64,000 nucleotides of DNA, taken from positions 2,213,401 through 2,277,400 of the forward strand of contig CM021319.1 of NCBI GenBank assembly GCA_010645155.1, given 5' to 3'. Under the pieces are notes generated by a model. It was given only the letters and a program-made list of their open reading frames with translations. It was not told the origin of the DNA and made no database searches. Each line of letters opens with the position of its first letter. The stretch's first letter is position 1. The stretch is from Tigriopus japonicus (Eukaryota; Arthropoda; Copepoda; Harpacticoida; Harpacticidae). The position numbers and the translations under genes are program-made. Shown piece after piece: positions 1-14,200 of the stretch.

Positions 1-420
1 ATTATTCCGAATTACGATCTCGTTTAATGTCGAAATTATTCTGAATTACGATCTCGTTTAAGGTCGAAATTATTCCGAATTACGATCTCGTTCAAGGTCG
101 AAATTATTCCGAATTACGATCTCGTTTAAGGTCGAAATAATTCCGAATTACGATCTCGTTTAAGGTCGAAATTATTCCGAATTACGATCTCGTATAAGGT
201 CGAAATTACTCCGAATTGCGATCTCGTTTAAGGTCGAAATTATTCCGATCTTTTTAAGGTCGGAATTATTCTAATCTTGTTTTAGGTCTGAATTATTCCG
301 ATCTTTTTAAGGTCGGAATTATTCTAATCTTGTTTTAGGTCTGAATTATTCCGATCTTTTTAAGGTCGGAATTATTCTAATCTTGTTTTAGGTCTGAATT
401 ATTCCGATCTTGTTTAAGGC
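1..420. repeat. Minisatellite, 34-bp unit passing into a 53-bp compound unit
   Basis: Positions 1 to about 240 are head-to-tail copies of a 34-base unit whose core reads attattccgaattacgatc, with a few substitutions per copy. From about 240 to 420 the unit changes to a two-part period of about 53 bases alternating ccgatctttttaaggtcgg and ctaatcttgttttaggtct. Degenerate versions of the aggtcgaaattattt core continue to about 680. The array runs off the left edge, so its true size is unknown. No open frame or gene signal overlaps it. Confidence 0.93.
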
Positions 421-1440
421 CAGAATTGTTGTTGTAAGGAAAGCACAATCCTGTTTTTTGGTTGAAATGAAGTCAATCCCGTTTTTAGATTGAATTCATT
501 TCAATGTCATTTTAAGTGGGAATTATTCCAATCTCATTTTAAGGTCGGGATTACTTTGTACTCGGTTTAGGTCAGAATTATTTAATCTCGTTTTAGGTCG
601 AAATGATTTCGACCTTATTTCAGGTCGTAATTATTTCGATCTCATTTTTGGTTTGAAGTATTTCGATCACATTTTTAGGTTAGAAATTGGCCAATGGATA
701 AGAACATACAAATGAACCACAAATTTTATTTGCTTGAAATCTGTCGCCATATTTTGTATTGTTATCTGCGTAATTTTGTGCCTTTTGCTTTGTTGACATG
801 TGTCTTTTACAATTCATTCTAAATTTGAGAAGTGTTTCATTTCATTTGTCACTCATAAAGTTGTTTTCTGTACAGATGACGACCAAATGAAATTGACCCA
901 TGCTGGGTTTTGAATTTAACGTTCTATTTTTTTATTTAAAGGAAGATCTGTTACTCTAAGACCACGACTCCCAATGTCTCCCTCTTAAGTCATTCTTGAT
1001 TCAACACGGTTTGGTTGAGAGCTCGAACCAACCATCGGTATGTCTAACTAAGGCTACTAATATGAAACAACATAATATTTGCAGTATTGTGCTGTACAAT
1101 GTTACATTATTTTAAGATTTTCTTGTATTTATCAAAAAATGGAATGTAATTGATAGATTCTTTAGCTTTATGCCTGAGTCGAGGCCTCCATGTATCTCGT
1201 TTTCCTTGCATTAGGCAACCCTGAACTTTATGGCTGGCAAGGAACATTTTCTAAAGAACATGCAGATTTTGGAGGCCGAATAGGGGAATTAAATTGAAGC
1301 TTTTAAATCCCTCCATAGATGGTATGAAAGAGGGAAGCAAGTGCCACTTTCTAAGCTCATCTTAAGATTTCCTTTGAGTTTCCCTGTCCTTTTGTGCCAT
1401 CTATTGGCAGATTTACAGGCTTCGATTGAAATTCTGAATA
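421..1440. other. Gene-free stretch with decayed repeat units
   Basis: Degenerate units of the left-hand minisatellite fade out by about 680. The rest is AT-rich sequence in which I see no coding exon, RNA gene or clear transposon end. It lies downstream of the 3' end of the isoaspartate methyltransferase gene on the minus strand. Confidence 0.5.
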
Positions 1441-1448
1441 CAATAGAG

Positions 1449-1649
1449 CAGGGGTCGGCAACCATTTTTCGGTCAAGGCCCACGAAATTTCATTCGTGTT
1501 GTCAGGGGCCCACCGGACCGTCATTGGTAGGTTCAAGGGCCCACAAATCAGCGTACTATGGATGGCTCTCGGGCCCACTATTTAGACTTTCGCCATATCT
1601 CCTTGGCCCACCAACGACCACCCTTGGGCCCACCGGTTGCCGACCCCTG
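1449..1649. mobile_element. hAT-type MITE (family A), complete, 201 bp
   Basis: The ends are perfect 15-bp inverted repeats, caggggtcggcaacc and ggttgccgacccctg. The element is flanked by an exact 8-bp target duplication, caatagag at 1441-1448 and 1650-1657. An 8-bp duplication and a CAGGGGT start are typical of non-autonomous hAT elements. The interior is a run of gggccca-type words and has no coding capacity. Related copies lie at 25947-26196, 38430-38665, 53590-53665 and 60930-61137. Confidence 0.93.
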
Positions 1650-1856
1650 CAATAGAGTAACCTTAACCCTGAGTAAAACAGCGTTAACAAATCTTTGGTA
1701 TTAAATGATTAAAATGAAGTTGTTTTCCCCCAAAAAATATATCTAAACGTGACTTCCGCTCAAAAAATAAAACTCAAAAGTTAAAATAAAAAGTTAAAAA
1801 TCCAAAAGCCATATGCTTCCAACACAAACCTTGAACGATTGTAAGTATCAATAAGG

Positions 1857-2105
1857 GAGTAGACGTGGTGTCGTGGTTAGTGCAGCTTCTTAAAGTGAGA
1901 GAGATTCCATGTTCGATTTTCCTCCCTCGACCTTCTCAAGGAAACTTTTAGACGTTAATTAACATCTACAGACGGAGAACCATTTTGATACCGGACCTAA
2001 AAATGCCTCTCGGAAAAAAATGGACGATGTGATCGCCGGCTGGGCGAAGCTCAATCCTCTGACCCTGGAATTCAAAGTTCAAAAAATCATGAGAGATCCC
2101 AATCA
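1857..2105 (+). mobile_element. tRNA-derived SINE (family 1), plus copy
   Basis: The head looks like a tRNA gene with RNA polymerase III promoter boxes: tcgtggttagtgcag as an A-box-like segment and a decayed B box, tgttcgatttt, about 35 bases on. The body (acgttaattaacatctacagac, then gataccggac and gacgatgtgat) matches the minus-strand copy at 3181-3426 over its full length. It lies in the 3' flank of the methyltransferase gene. Confidence 0.82.
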
Positions 2106-2262
2106 AACATTTCTATGTTATCATAAAACACAGCATTTATTTTTTCCATATTGAACAATAGCCAAGCAATTGAAATCTGCAATATTCCGATACGGGTCAA
2201 AACGCGGCATATCCTTTGCATTCATATTTGACCGCTCCCAGGCTTTTTCAAAGCATTGAGCA

Positions 2263-5200
2263 TCATCCAGGCCATTGTTTTTCTTTATCGGTGAGAGGGA
2301 CATATCTGACACCCATCAAGGTTTTTTTGGTGATTTTGCCATCTTGAGATTTATCCACTTGCTCGAGATATTGATCATCATTTCGTGGACCAACAGGTAA
2401 GACCATTCGACCACCATTAGCTAACTGTTCTATCAACTGGAAAGAGAATTTCATCTTCAATAATGACAATTTTGCCTTAAAATTTGATTATGAGTAATTT
2501 TCGAGGCTTGAAAATTCAAACCCGTAAGAGCGTGGCTACTTCACTATTTTTTTCTTTCTAGGCACTTTCCTAGCCCTGTCCGACTTTGATCTAAGCATTC
2601 ATAAGACGAATATTTGATGTCGTCTTGATCTCGAGCGTGTAAAGCTTGAGCACAAGCACATACACACACGTTTAAATTTTGAAGTCTGACAAAAGTCTAA
2701 CAGTTTGGATTCTTCTTTTAAATGAAAGCCAAACGTTCCATTTAATGTCTGGAGATGCACAAGATTTCAAGTCCATCACAAGGCACGCCACCAAATCTGT
2801 CCAAAAAGTTTGTTTACAGCACCTAGTACTGGATTTATTTATAATTTATTATTTATAGTAAATTGGAAGACGAACCGGGCTTTGCTCAGAGTGACGCAAA
2901 ATATGGAAATTATTTTTTATGCTTTTGGGACCTCGTAGTGAATTCCTTGATTACTCTAATTAATCTGTTTCAATTTCTTATCTTTGATTATAGAATTAAT
3001 AAGAAGAGCATATGAGTAAGTCTGAGCATAGGTGAATGCACTTGACCTTTGAAAAATTGCATAAATGTTCACACTAGAACCATCCGAAAAATGCGGGCAC
3101 ATCTCAAGTTAGAGCCTTAATCCTGAATTTGGTAATTGCCTGATTTTAAACTTCAAATTCAAACGCAAGTAATTCCTATTTTTTTTTTTTTTGGAGTGTT
3201 GGTGCTAGGGTCGGAGGGTTGAGCCTCGCCCGGCCAGCGAAGCCAGCCATCACATCGTCCAAATTGTTCCGATAAGCATTCTCATGTCCGGTATCAGCAT
3301 GGTTCTCCGTCTGTGGGTGTGAATTAACGTCTAAAAGTTTCCTTGAGAAAGGTCGGGAGGAGAATCGAACCTGGGACCTCTCTCACTATAGGAAACTGCG
3401 CTAACCACGACACCACGTCTCCTCCCTTTCCAAATTTATTTATTTTATTAATTATTTATTTTTTTAATTATTTGAGATCATTTTTTTCTTAACTTGAACT
3501 TAATCATCTCATATTCCAAATCAATCAAGATGGGACGACAGCTTATTAGAGAACTCCTTTCCTGGGAAGAAATTCATTTATTTTTGTTTGGCAGACTGTC
3601 GCGAAAAGCGACCTCAAGTGGCAAAAATCGCACCATCTGGAGTGCAGATGTGGAAAAATTCCTTAAAACTGCTCTTCACTTTGCTAAATGTGGATGCTTC
3701 TCATACATACCCAATGATTTGAAATTGGTGGTAGTCAAATGGAACTGGTTAATTATTATATGAAGATATATTATATATAGATATATTTTATTATTATATA
3801 AGGACATCAAGATTCTTGCCTCACTTTGAAGTATTAATGTGTTACGAATTGGATTTTTGGTAGAGTTTTGCCATTTTGGTTTTTAGGGTAAAAAATCTGA
3901 CCAAAACTGAACTTTTGAACAAGCACTAGACTTTATCTACCATAAAATATGGCAGCACTGCTAACTCGAAATCCATTTTTATATCGATCGATGGAACTCG
4001 AAATCGAACTAGTTCGAGTGTTGCCAAATGGGTCCCTGTTTAGGTCTTTTCAAAAAGTTCAATACAACCTGCCTTTTTAATAGCGATAAACTTCCGAGTC
4101 AAAACTGGCAGCACTCCTGGTTCGAAACACGTCACTACTTTGAACTTATTACTAGTGATGGGACGAGACGGTATTTCCAATACATGAGACCAACTGATGC
4201 CGGTCTCAATTAATACCTCTCAGAAGCTGGCATCAAGACGGCATCAAGTCTTACGAACGACATGACAGCTACAAAAGGTGCCCACCACCGATTGAACCTA
4301 TTCGTGTTCAACAATTTTGTTGAAGCGTGTAATCGAAATGTAACTCTCTTTTGAGGTATGTGTATTATGCATTGAGACCATGACCTTTCTTGACGCCGTA
4401 TCAAGTATCTATTTTAGCCGAAATGGTCTGTTTCAATATGATTCCTTTGATATTCAAATCTTAGGTGCTAGTCCCACTACTTAGCTAGGTTGACTAGAAT
4501 GTGGTAATGATGTCGTGATTTGCCACCTGATTTCAATGTTGATGGGCTTTAGCAAATGGAAATTTCAAATAACAACGTTGCACTAATGAGGAGGGCTGTC
4601 ATTTGAATGCAAATAAATTTTTATTTCCATTATTTGCGATTTTGTGTTTTTTTGCATTATTTTAGCTTAATTGCATTATTTTAGTTAATTTGCATTTTTC
4701 TAAAAAAACATAGATTTCATTTGGTCACAATGAGGAGCTAACAAAACAAGAAAATCCCGGCAAAAAGAAACATAGACATTCCCTACGCTAACCATGCCCA
4801 AGCACATTGACCACGCAAAGCTCATCAAGGACCTCGGTGGGACAAATATATGGGTGTATAAGCCTCAAAAAAAGACATTGCTTTGCCGCCTATGCTACTT
4901 CGACGCCGACATTGGACGGAGGTCCACTCTCAAGACCCACAATGACAGTGAGAAACACAAGAGGAGAGTGAGGCTCAACCAAACCGTTGAGAATGGCACA
5001 GTACAGCAAACACTGAGTTTTATTGTGCCTAGCACCACCACCAAAAACAGCGAGTTCAACTCAGACCTGGCCAAGGCCCTTATTGCCTCAAACATCCCAC
5101 TCTACAAGACTGAGAATCCCACTTTCTCAGACTTTCTTGAAAAATACACAAAGCAGCCGCTGCCCTGCAGATCATCGCTGACCAAGTTGATGGAGAACCA

Positions 5201-8200
5201 GAGCAAGGATGTGTTGATCAAGGTCAAGGAGCAGTTAGTGAACAAGTCCATCTTTGTGTCCATCGACGAGACCACAGATGCCTCAGGCCGAGCAATGTGT
5301 ATCGTCTTAGCTGGCCCATTGGATGGCGAGTTTCTCAAGCGCCCCTTCATGATAGACCTCGTCAATCTGGGAGACACCAACAACAGAACAGTCCAGCAGT
5401 GTGTCAACTCAGCCCTGTTGAGGCTCTTGGGCGATGACCTCGACTACAACAGCATCAAACTATTCCTAACAGACGGAGCAGCTTACTGCGTCAAGGCTGG
5501 CCGAGGACTGGCCTCCATGTACCCAAATCTGACCCACTGCCTGTGCCTGGCTCATGGGCTGAACAGGGTTGCCGAATTAGTAAGATATAATTACCCAAAT
5601 GTGGACAAGCTCATCTCCGAGATCAAGGAGATATTTGTTAAATGTGGTAGGCGCAAATCAGAGTTTACAGCAGCATGCAAAATTCCCCTCCCCCCCGAGC
5701 CAATCCTAACTAGGTAGGGAACTTGGCTGGCTGCTGCCTTTTATTACTGTGACAATTACCTGGTGGTCAAGGCCTTCATCCAGAAGTTGCCCGAAGATAG
5801 CATTGCCATCAAATCCTCCCAGACTCTCCTTGAAGATGAAAACATTCCTCAGAATCTGGCTTTCATCAAAGCCAACTTCAAGGTGCTCAAAGAGGCCATC
5901 ACTGAGTTGGAGGAGCGCCAGCCCCTGATCAATGCTATCAATATTATCAAAAAGGTAAAACAAAGCATCACACTTGAGCCGTTCTCTCAGAAACTGGACG
6001 AAGTACTAAAGAAGAATCCCGGCTTCGAGAAGCTGAGCAAGTTTGCTCAAATCCTCTCAGGAGAAAATTTGGTCGGAATAACTGAAGATCCCAAGACCAT
6101 CTCGAATTTTAGATGTGCCCCAGTCACATCTGTTGACTGTGAACGAGCATTTAGCCGCTTCAAAGATATTTTTTCTAACAAAAGAAGATGCTTGACCGAA
6201 GAGCATTTTAAGGACCTGATGCTTATCCAGTGGAATAACGAAATGTTGGATTAAATATGAATCTCTTCTGCCTACAAACCTATGTTTTCTGCATTTTTTT
6301 CTGCATTATTGGCCTCTTTCTGCATTTTGTTTTGCATTATTTGCGTTTTTTTCTGCATTTTAAAGTGCATTAAAGCAGATTTTTATCTGCACTCAAATGA
6401 CAGCTCTACTAATGAGTTATATAAAATTTTGCATTGCAACGTTATAACATAAGCAATTGTTAAATGAAATATTCTCCAGCAATTTGGGGATATAACATTA
6501 GTTTTGGTGTTAATGAATAAGAGTTCACGTCAAACTTTCAGCGGTCCTTCAGGTATTTTTCTTCAAAGCTCTGAAGCCGACATGTTGTGCCAAGTTGTGG
6601 AATAAACGAGCTGTTCCTTGCTTTGAAATTTATGTTTAAGTTTAAAACAACGGAAAAATAAATCTAGACATATCGTGCCTTCAAATTTAAACCAATCGAA
6701 CACCACAGAAAAAGGCAAAACCCAATTTGAGCAATTTTGGCAACACTTAGCATGTCTCACTTGGCCTCAAGTCGGAATCAAGACCACGAGACTTTCATTG
6801 TATTGGTCTGGTCTCATACTGTATGAGACATTGCTAGTAACTAAATATAAAAATCAGTCACCCTTTACAATGAGAAGCAGGAGTTAACAAATTCAGAGTG
6901 ATCAATTTCAGACCTACAATAAGGAAAAAGCGAAGACTTATGAATTTCTGAACATTGTTGTGACAAACAAAAGCAATTTTGGTCATTTTGAGTAGACAAC
7001 TTTTCAAATGGCTACACAATGAAATCAAAAACAAGCGCCAAACATTTGTAAGCAATGCATAAAAGGTAGAAGACCCTATTACATACAGAGGGACACTTAG
7101 TACTAGCATGCACGTCTTGAACTGTGAGTCTCATGATTTCAAAACATCAAATACCATAAAAATCGTATTGGTCGAGATTCATCTTGAGGTCGAGAATTGG
7201 GGTGGTTGCTCGACAAAAATCGTCAGTTTTATTAAAAAATGGAGAAGCCCAAATATATGACATGACAAAACAAAACACATGGAATATTGAAATGTTGCTT
7301 AAATTTAAGGATTAAATTTAGAAGAAAAGATCTGAAAAAGATAAATAGAACAGAAGAGCTAAAAGATGGCAAATTCAAGAAAAGTATGTAAAATATTTGA
7401 AAACATTGACCAAAATAGTGAAATATCTGAAAATGGGATAGAAAAAGGAAAAAAAGAAAGAACATGCGGATACAGAAAAACTCATGTTTTCGCTATCTAG
7501 TTACATTTTACCCTCTTTTGATTGCAAACAAATCTTAAACTTTCCTAGAACCCTAATGGCAAGCATTTCAGACAAGCTTTGTAATAGACAGCTAGAATTC
7601 ATTGAATGAATGAATTATATTCGAAAACATTGGTTTAGTTCAGGGTTCTTGATTGAATTTTTTGAGCCAGGACCCGCTGGCGCTTTTTGAGAACAAAAAC
7701 GCGCCCGGCAGATTCAAATTTGCTCCAAAAATATCAGACTTCCAAAATGTTTTCAAAATGTTCAAAAACTGTAAATTTTGTCGCAAGTTCTTCCACCTTG
7801 AAACGTTGCCCGAGCCTTACTAATCAGTTAGGAGTTAACGGGATTCCTTTTTTGCACTTTCAAGATTGTTCGTTCTGGCTGAGAAACATTGCGCTAATTT
7901 ATACTCCTATCCAAGGAGTAGGAGGACAGGATAGGACAGATAGACAGGTTGGGATAGAACAAGAGTCCTTGTCCTAGCCTAAACTACTAGTAAAGAACTC
8001 CTTTAGGAAGAATCTCGTGCAAAAAAATGCTCTTGCAAAAAATTCGATAATTGATGAAGAAAAAAATATAAAATATTTGTAATAAATACAAACCTTGGGT
8101 GGAATACATTCGGCTGCAGCTCCAACATGAATAGCATCATAAGGGCCTTCCAATGGAAAGCCTTCTCTACCATCTCCAACTGAAAAATACGAAAGATTAT

Positions 8201-11200
8201 TCTAAACAGGGTTTCAAACCAAATGAATGAATTTGTATATTACCTATCAATTTAATGGTGCCCCGTTCCAGCTCATGCAAATGACTTTTCCTAATATTTT
8301 TGGTGCCAAGCGAGACTAGTTCATTAATGTGATCTATCCCAATCACTTTACCATTTTCTCCAACCTGTAATAAATTGTTTGAGCTTTGAAAAAGGTAGGT
8401 ACAATATTTAAAATTTGAATAAATGGAATGAAGAGCAGAGAGCAATAAAGGCATAAATAAGCTCACAAGACTTTTCTCTCTCCTTGCCCACACCTTCCAC
8501 GCCATCTATAGGCGTTTATTTTAAGCTTGTGTTAAAATCCTTAATTGAACTGACTCAAAATCTTCAATCTTTGCACATGTGTTTCATGTTTAAGTTATTA
8601 GAATCTTCGTTAATGAGAGTTCGAGACAAAGATAAACGATAGACTGCTGTATGGCAATGTAAGAGCATGTTTTATGTCAGTTGTTAACTGGAGTAAAATA
8701 AAGGAAACAAGAGGAAGTCATCAAGAAATTCTTCAGCATCGCCATGTGGTTGTTTCTATTGACATTTTTTTGGATCAAAAAGCTGATTTTCTTAAAAGCT
8801 AAGAGTGATAAACTTTCAGCCAAAAATGCCTGCAATACCAACTAACTGGAAACACATCAGTAATTTGTAACGCAACTTTCTGGGACAAACGTCCTTTGAT
8901 TGCCGTAACACCAAAACTGCCAAGCTTCTATTTTATGCGTTTTCATTCGAATTTAAACCAAAAACTTAATTTTGTGTTCATTCGCTCATTCTTATTTCAC
9001 TTAACTAGATGTTCTTCCACAATGGGAATGACTGCCGTAACAAATTACAGACCTGCTGCCGTTAGCAGTCTAGGTTTGAGTTGTTCTGATTGGTCAATTA
9101 ACTTCTTGCGGCAACGTGACTAGATGCGGCATGTCTTGAAAGCTTTTGTCCGAGGAAAATTGCGATTAAATAGCTTTCAAGCCAGTAGGTAAATGTTGCA
9201 AATACAGATTGACATTTTACTTCATAAAGAAATTTCAACATTCTGTAGCGTTTTTTCTTTTCCTCAAACAGAGTCCAGAAACACTAATTTGGAAATGGCA
9301 TGGAAAGTGCCACCCTTTGTTTAGCAACTGAGATCCCCTGTCTTCTCCTTGCCCTCCCAATCTCATGTGGAGTAGAGATCATCAGGGTGTCCAAAAAAGA
9401 AAGGGGTTGACTCTTTCCACTTTTTCATACAATCTCATGTCTAAAACTTTATTTATTTGTTGGGGCTCCTCTGTCTTAGTCGTATAAAACATTCAATATG
9501 TTAATCTTCATTTAGAAGCCACGAATTGGTGATCTTTTTGGGCCTGAAGGCTTCCAAGACAAGTCGCATCTAGTCACGTTGGCGTCAGGGGTTGATTGAC
9601 CAATTAGAAATTGGGTCCCGAGGAACCCTCTAATCAGAGAAGACCTTCGATTCCAGACCTTTGCCCTTCTTTGTATATAAAGCCTTTAGTTTCAACCAGT
9701 CGCTGGTGATAAATCGCAATTGCTGCCCGCAATGAAATTCCACGACCGGCCTGCTCTAGTATCTCCACTCTATGAGAAGCCACCCCTTTTCGCTAAACTT
9801 GCGGGTCTCAAAGTTATCATTTTCAAACACACTCAAAAAGTGTGTGTACCATGTGTGTGTATGTGTGTGTACCATGAAGCCTTAAGTACAATGTTTTTTC
9901 ATTAGTGTGACAAACTGAAGCAATATTGGTTGATCTCCAGAACAATAAACTTCAAGCTTGAAATTCTGCTGTCCACAATGAAATGCAAAAGAAACCCAAA
10001 CATTTATGCATTACTCATAAAGGGTATCAGAACATATTACATAAACTGGCTGCCTTAGTACACATTAGAACTAAAATATTGAACTTTGACGGCTAACAGG
10101 GTTGATTAGTTCTATTCCTGACCAACTACTATTCAAGGGTTTGGAGAATGGATGTGTACCTTTTGAATTCAAATTGAATACAAATTCATTCATCAACAGC
10201 TGAGTTATTTGACTTTGAATGGTCCATTTTTGACCCGAAAAAGCCGAAAAACGCTACAGTTATATGAAAAAACAAATACCCAAAGATTTCACATAGCTTT
10301 TCAAAATTGAAAAAATAAATGATTTTTTTTTGAGTTTTGAAACTCATGTCAAAATAGCTCAAAATAATAAAAAAAAATCACTTAAAATGCACTTCAACAA
10401 GATTTTTGGAAAACATATTTCATAACTATTTAGAGTACGCCATGATGTGCCAAAATTACAAATAAATATGTCTAACAGATCCATATTCAAAATTACGATT
10501 TCTAGAAGGACCATGTTCTAAGTGGACCAAAATCTAAACTTGAAAGAAACATTAACCGATTTTTTCAAAACTTTTAAGTATTACCCAACTTTGATTGTCT
10601 TTGATACTGCAAAAGATTTTTTTTGGAAAATGTATTTTAAATGCCATTAAGTGATATTTTTTTCTTTTTTTGAGCTATTTTGACATGAGTTTCAAAACTC
10701 AAAAAAAATCCTTTATTTTTTGCAATATTGAAAAGCTATGTGAAATTTTTGGGATTTTTTTTCATATAGCTGTAGCGTTTTTCGGCTTTTTCGGGTCAAA
10801 AATGGACCATTCAAAGTCAAATAACTCAGCTGTTGATGAATGAATTTGTATTCAATTTGATTTCAAAAGGTAACTAAATGGTCTCTAAATATGGGTTAAA
10901 TACATTATTTAAAAATGTTATAATTCATAGATTTTTAGGTATATAACTTTTTCTCTGGACCTAAACTTATATAATACAATAAAAGTAAAGTTGTTTCCCA
11001 TTGAATTGTGGGTCCAAAAAGTGCCATGATGTCTTTGGGTATTTTGATTCAAACCTAAAAAGCCATTCGGAACACCGTGATGCCCCTTAGAAACTCCCCC
11101 GATCATTTTCGGCACAAAAAAATGAGATCTAAGAGCATCGGAGCGTGAGAATGACGTTAGAAATTTTCAACCTTAACACACTACAATGTCAAGTTCATTG

Positions 11201-14200
11201 GTAATTTTGTTTGCTTTTTTGGTTCATGTGACATTTCAATGGCCATTTAAACGATTCTAATTTCTTACTGTGACTAGATAAGAAACATACCTAGCTGCAA
11301 TTCCATATTTTGGAATTGTGAAAATTCTTTTTCAAATGTGTCCCAAAATTTTGTTTATAGTTGCCCCATGGATAAATGGGAGCGCTAAGGAAGAGCCGAT
11401 ATACAGTGTATCCCAGGAAAATTGCGCAAGTTTTCAAAAAATAATTTTGGATGGCTTTAAATATCATTTTTCCTGTCTTAATACTTATTTACAATTGTTA
11501 AACTGTTTGCTATGAGACAATGTGAACAAAAAAGTATTTTTTGAGTAACAAAGTTGAGATAGGAGAAAGATTGGGAAAGGAGGGGGACTATTTTGCTACT
11601 TGCCCAAAAGTCCGCTAAACGAATTGGAACAAAGTGTGGAATGCCACTTGCCAAGCGTTTACTATATCCAATTTTCACTCCTTGATGGACCGCGTCCACA
11701 GAATCCATGAACTGGCTCTCCCCAGTCTGCTTGTAGCCTTGCACTAGCCTAGTGAGGCAAAATCCTACAAATTTAGATCATACTGAAAATTGGCTAAGGA
11801 AGCTGATATTTCAAAAACTACCATCCACAAGTTGCTTTGGCCGAACATTTCAAGCATCTTTGACCAATTTCTACATGGTCGTTAGTGAAATATCGGCTTC
11901 CTTAGCCAACTTCCGAATTGATCTGATATGACTTCGCATTATTTTGAGTCTCACTAATCTGATGACTTGGAGTGTGCAATCGGACCATGGGCAACCACTT
12001 CCTGGATTCCGTATACGTGGTCCATCAAGGAGTGATTGTTGGATACTGTTACCGGTGGCTAGGTGACATCCCACAACCCTTGGTAGGTGAGCAGCAAACC
12101 AGTTCCACCTTCCTGGCATCCATTTTTCTCAACTTTGTTCCTCAGGAACCACTGTTTTGCTTACATCGTCGCAGAATATACAGTTTAATACTTGCACAAA
12201 CGCATTTAAATAGTAAAACAATGATTAAAGACATAATAATGAACAAGGAAGCCAGAATGGCCGCGCGTGCTAACGTGTTATTAAGGGTCGAGAGTAAGAG
12301 CTTCCTCAGTCGGCGCGAGTTCGAGTCCTGCTGGGGATAGAACATACGCTGTCGGGAGAAATCCTTCTGTTTGCAAGGAATCGCATTCCTGGTAGCGGTA
12401 TTAGAAAATCCGCAACTAACAAAAAAAATAATAATAAAAATAAAGCTGCCCCCCCTAAAAAAGTCTATTTTTTGCATTTCTGTGGGACATTTTTTAGTTA
12501 TTTCAGTAACACTGTTTGTTTCAAGAGACTTGTTATTTTTGAACGAAAACAATGAATCATGCATATTCTTGCAAAACCTGAGTAAATATGTCCCAACTTG
12601 CAATCCTATCTATTTCATAGCATTTAAGTCATATGGGCAGTGCGGAAACCCTTAAACTGCCCAAATTCTCACCAGCCACCTACCGTTGCCGAACTAGCCT
12701 TTTTCTTCATTTCATCCTCAGGCGATAAAATTTTTTAAAGAGATCATTTGAACCTCCCGTGCATTCCTCATGGTCCATAGAGTATGGGGAAATAATTTTT
12801 TTCGCCATGGAGCAGAAATTCTAGACGTTTCAAGGAGTGACGTCATTGGACAATCCCGAGCGTCAACCATGAGCTGGACCTTCGCTGTGAAACGTCTGGG
12901 ATTTCTGCTCATCAACGAAAAAAAATATTTCCCCTCACTCTACATGAACTCCACAAAATGTCAGCGAAAACCCTCCACCGCCAGCGTATCTTTTTGTCAG
13001 ACTCGTGTATGGTTGCCAGATGAGGATTTTTAATGTCATTTTTTGACACTATTTCACAACATGATAATATTTGTCAGTGGCGTCGTTTCACTGAAATGTC
13101 ACAGGTTTTGGTTGGATAATGTCACTGTGGAAAATATTTCGCCAATTTCGCCAAATATTTTTGGCAAAAATTACCGATCTGGCAACTGTGCGGCTAAATA
13201 ACAGGAGGTGCTGGCGGCGGAGGGTTGATACTGACATATTGTGGGGCTCATTGTTTTTTGTTTTAGTTTAGATTTTGAGATTTTTGTTTGAGTTCAAAAG
13301 TACTCAAGCTTTAAGGCTGTTTCTTTTGGATGAAATCTTTCCGAGTGCTTTGTAGTCGCATCCCTTTCCCCATGATTCAGACAAAATTAATTCATCTTCT
13401 ACCTAAAACAAAAACTCCCATGAATACAAAGATTTCTTTTACAGCAGCATGGCTAGAACCTGTGCCATCTGGGGAGGCACAAACACTGCTTAATCCCTTT
13501 TTTAACTTTTCAATATTTCTTGGAACTTTTCAACATATTTTGAAACTTTTCAACATTTTTTGAAACCTTTCAACATTTTTTGAAACCTTTCAACATTTTT
13601 TGAAACCTTTCAACAGTTTTTGAAACCTTTCAACAGTTTTTGAAACCTTTCAACAGTTTTTGAAACATTTCAACAGTTTTTGAAACCTTTCAACAGTTTT
13701 TGAAACATTTCAACAGTTTTTGAAACCTTTCAACAGTTTTTGAAACCTTTCAACAGTTTTTGAAAACTTTCAACAGTTTTTGAAACCTTTCAACATTTTT
13801 TGAAACCTTTCAACATTTTTTGAAACTTTTCAACATTTCATGAAAAGTTTCAACATTTATTTTTTTTTCCAGCAAATTTAGAAACTTTCCATAAAATTAC
13901 TGATGTGACAGATGGAGAAGACACTCTGTGCTTGTGGACACAGTGTTTGTGGACACCGTATTGTGGACACCGTATTTGTGGACACCATATTTGTGGTCAC
14001 CGTATTTGTGGACACCGTATTTGTGGACACCGTACCCCATGTTCCAAAATTAAGGTAACACTTACAAAAATGGGCATAACTTTTAACTGAAAGATATTCG
14101 TGGACATCGAATAAAAGGTTTCATGATCTTGAGAGTCTACCAGTTGCTGATGTTTACTTTAAACATCATTTCCTTCACCCTGAACAACATGGAGACCGAG

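Noticed and set aside
4153..6835. A large element enclosing the hAT transposon, with ends tagtgatgggacgagacgg and gtatgagacattgctagt
   Set aside because: The two ends are only loosely similar, and I found no matching target duplication.
7232..7465. Phe/Leu-rich 77-residue minus-strand frame resembling a membrane protein
   Set aside because: The hydrophobicity follows from A-rich plus-strand sequence. There is no splice context or conserved motif, and it lies inside a PCMT intron.
12257..12350. Functional tRNA-Leu or tRNA-Ser gene
   Set aside because: The A and B box words are present but the stems do not pair well, and an A-rich tail follows, so a SINE is the better call.
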